Origin: a candidate division WWE3 bacterium
Lineage (GTDB): Bacteria > Patescibacteriota > WWE3 > UBA101185 > UBA10185
Length of the DNA: 6,685 nt
NCBI GenBank assembly: GCA_020427865.1
Contig: JAGQNX010000029.1
Location: forward strand, 1 to 6,685
Direction of reading: 5' to 3'
The translations under genes and the position numbers were made by a program. Below the pieces are notes generated by a model. The model saw only the letters and a program-made list of their open reading frames with translations, was not told the DNA's origin and did not search any database. Below are positions 6,301 through 6,685 of the stretch, one piece after another; within the stretch, counting starts at the first letter, position 1, and the number at the start of each line of letters is the position of its first letter.

Positions 6301-6339
6301 AGAATCCGTTCGCTTATTAGCTAGCGTTAAAAACAAAGT

Positions 6340-6685
6340 ATGGCAAGAAAAGATTCGACAACTCAAAATAATTACACTGCAGACCAGATTCAAGTATTAG
6401 AAGGACTCTCACCAGTACGTAAAAGACCTGGAATGTATATTGGTTCAACCGATGTAAAAGGTCTTAACCACTTAATCACCGAAATAATTAATAACGGCAT
6501 GGATGAGGCAATTGCAGGGTACGCAGATCACGTTAAACTAGAACTTTTAGCAGATGGGTCTGCTGTAATTTACGACAACGGTAGAGGAATTCCTTATGGT
6601 ATTAAAGAAGGCTACGGAGTTTCTGCACTAGAACTTGTATATACAAAACTACACGCAGGGGGTAAGTTTGGTGGCGGTGGCTATA
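6340..6685 (+). CDS. gyrB: DNA gyrase subunit B, 5' part only (runs off the window)
   Basis: GyrB is the ATPase subunit of DNA gyrase, which introduces negative supercoils. Only the first 115 residues are present; the frame is open at the window edge. The GHKL ATPase domain is clear: LEGLSPVRKRPGMYIGS near 20-36, the N-box ITEIINNGMDEAIAG near 46-60, DNGRGIP near 79-85 and LHAGGKFGGGGY near 104-115. By spacing, E48 corresponds to the catalytic Glu42, N52 to the Mg-binding Asn46 and D79 to Asp73 of E. coli GyrB. The residue before N52 is Asn where Asp is usual. The ATG at 6340 leaves a normal short N-terminal tail. The paralogue ParE shares these motifs and cannot be excluded from this fragment, but GyrB is the likelier call. 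Confidence 0.93.
   Translation, partial: MARKDSTTQNNYTADQIQVLEGLSPVRKRPGMYIGSTDVKGLNHLITEIINNGMDEAIAGYADHVKLELLADGSAVIYDNGRGIPYGIKEGYGVSALELVYTKLHAGGKFGGGGY

Noticed and set aside
6311..6326. CGCT...AGCG and GCTAGC self-complementary patch in the gyrB leader as an operator or supercoiling sensor
   Set aside because: The stem is 4 bases with an 8-base loop; too short to distinguish from chance without comparative data.
6211..6393. Minus-strand 60-codon open frame over the gyrB start
   Set aside because: It would cover both divergent promoters and the start of gyrB, and has no ribosome site.

Overview
This window is AT-rich, tightly packed bacterial DNA that reads cleanly with the standard bacterial code (stops are TAA or TAG; no in-frame TGA is needed in any gene). 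A compact type IV pilus operon, a shortened clamp-loader delta-prime subunit, very short intergenic gaps, few Shine-Dalgarno motifs and several unrecognised small proteins together suggest a reduced genome of the Patescibacteria/CPR kind (for example a Saccharibacteria-like lineage). That placement is inference; no rRNA or other taxonomic marker is present apart from the start of gyrB.

Layout. Positions 18-4088, minus strand: a pilus-motor operon transcribed in the order pilB (extension ATPase), pilT (retraction ATPase), pilC (inner-membrane platform), with gaps of 21 and 3 bases. An extended -10 element lies just upstream of pilB. Positions 4147-4647, minus: an unrecognised soluble protein of about 166 residues. 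Positions 4671-5309, plus: a 212-residue delta-prime/HolB-like protein. The last two genes diverge from one shared, nearly symmetric -10 box, and the delta-prime transcript looks leaderless. Positions 5319-5834, minus: a second unrecognised soluble protein, histidine-rich, converging on the delta-prime gene with a 9-base gap. Positions 5877-5923: a strong hairpin with A/T flanks, probably a terminator. Positions 5924-6184, minus: a tryptophan-rich protein with three membrane segments, the best Shine-Dalgarno and a consensus-like promoter. Positions 6340-6685, plus: the 5' end of gyrB, running off the window and divergent from the membrane-protein gene.

How the genes work together. PilB and PilT power assembly and disassembly of a type IV pilus on the PilC platform. 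Pilins, the prepilin peptidase and PilM/N/O are not in this window and may lie beyond position 1. Delta-prime and GyrB serve replication and DNA topology. The three unrecognised genes lie between these two modules, and nothing in the sequence ties them to either. No tRNA, rRNA, CRISPR array, insertion sequence or long repeat was seen. No stretch longer than about 160 bases lacks a gene.
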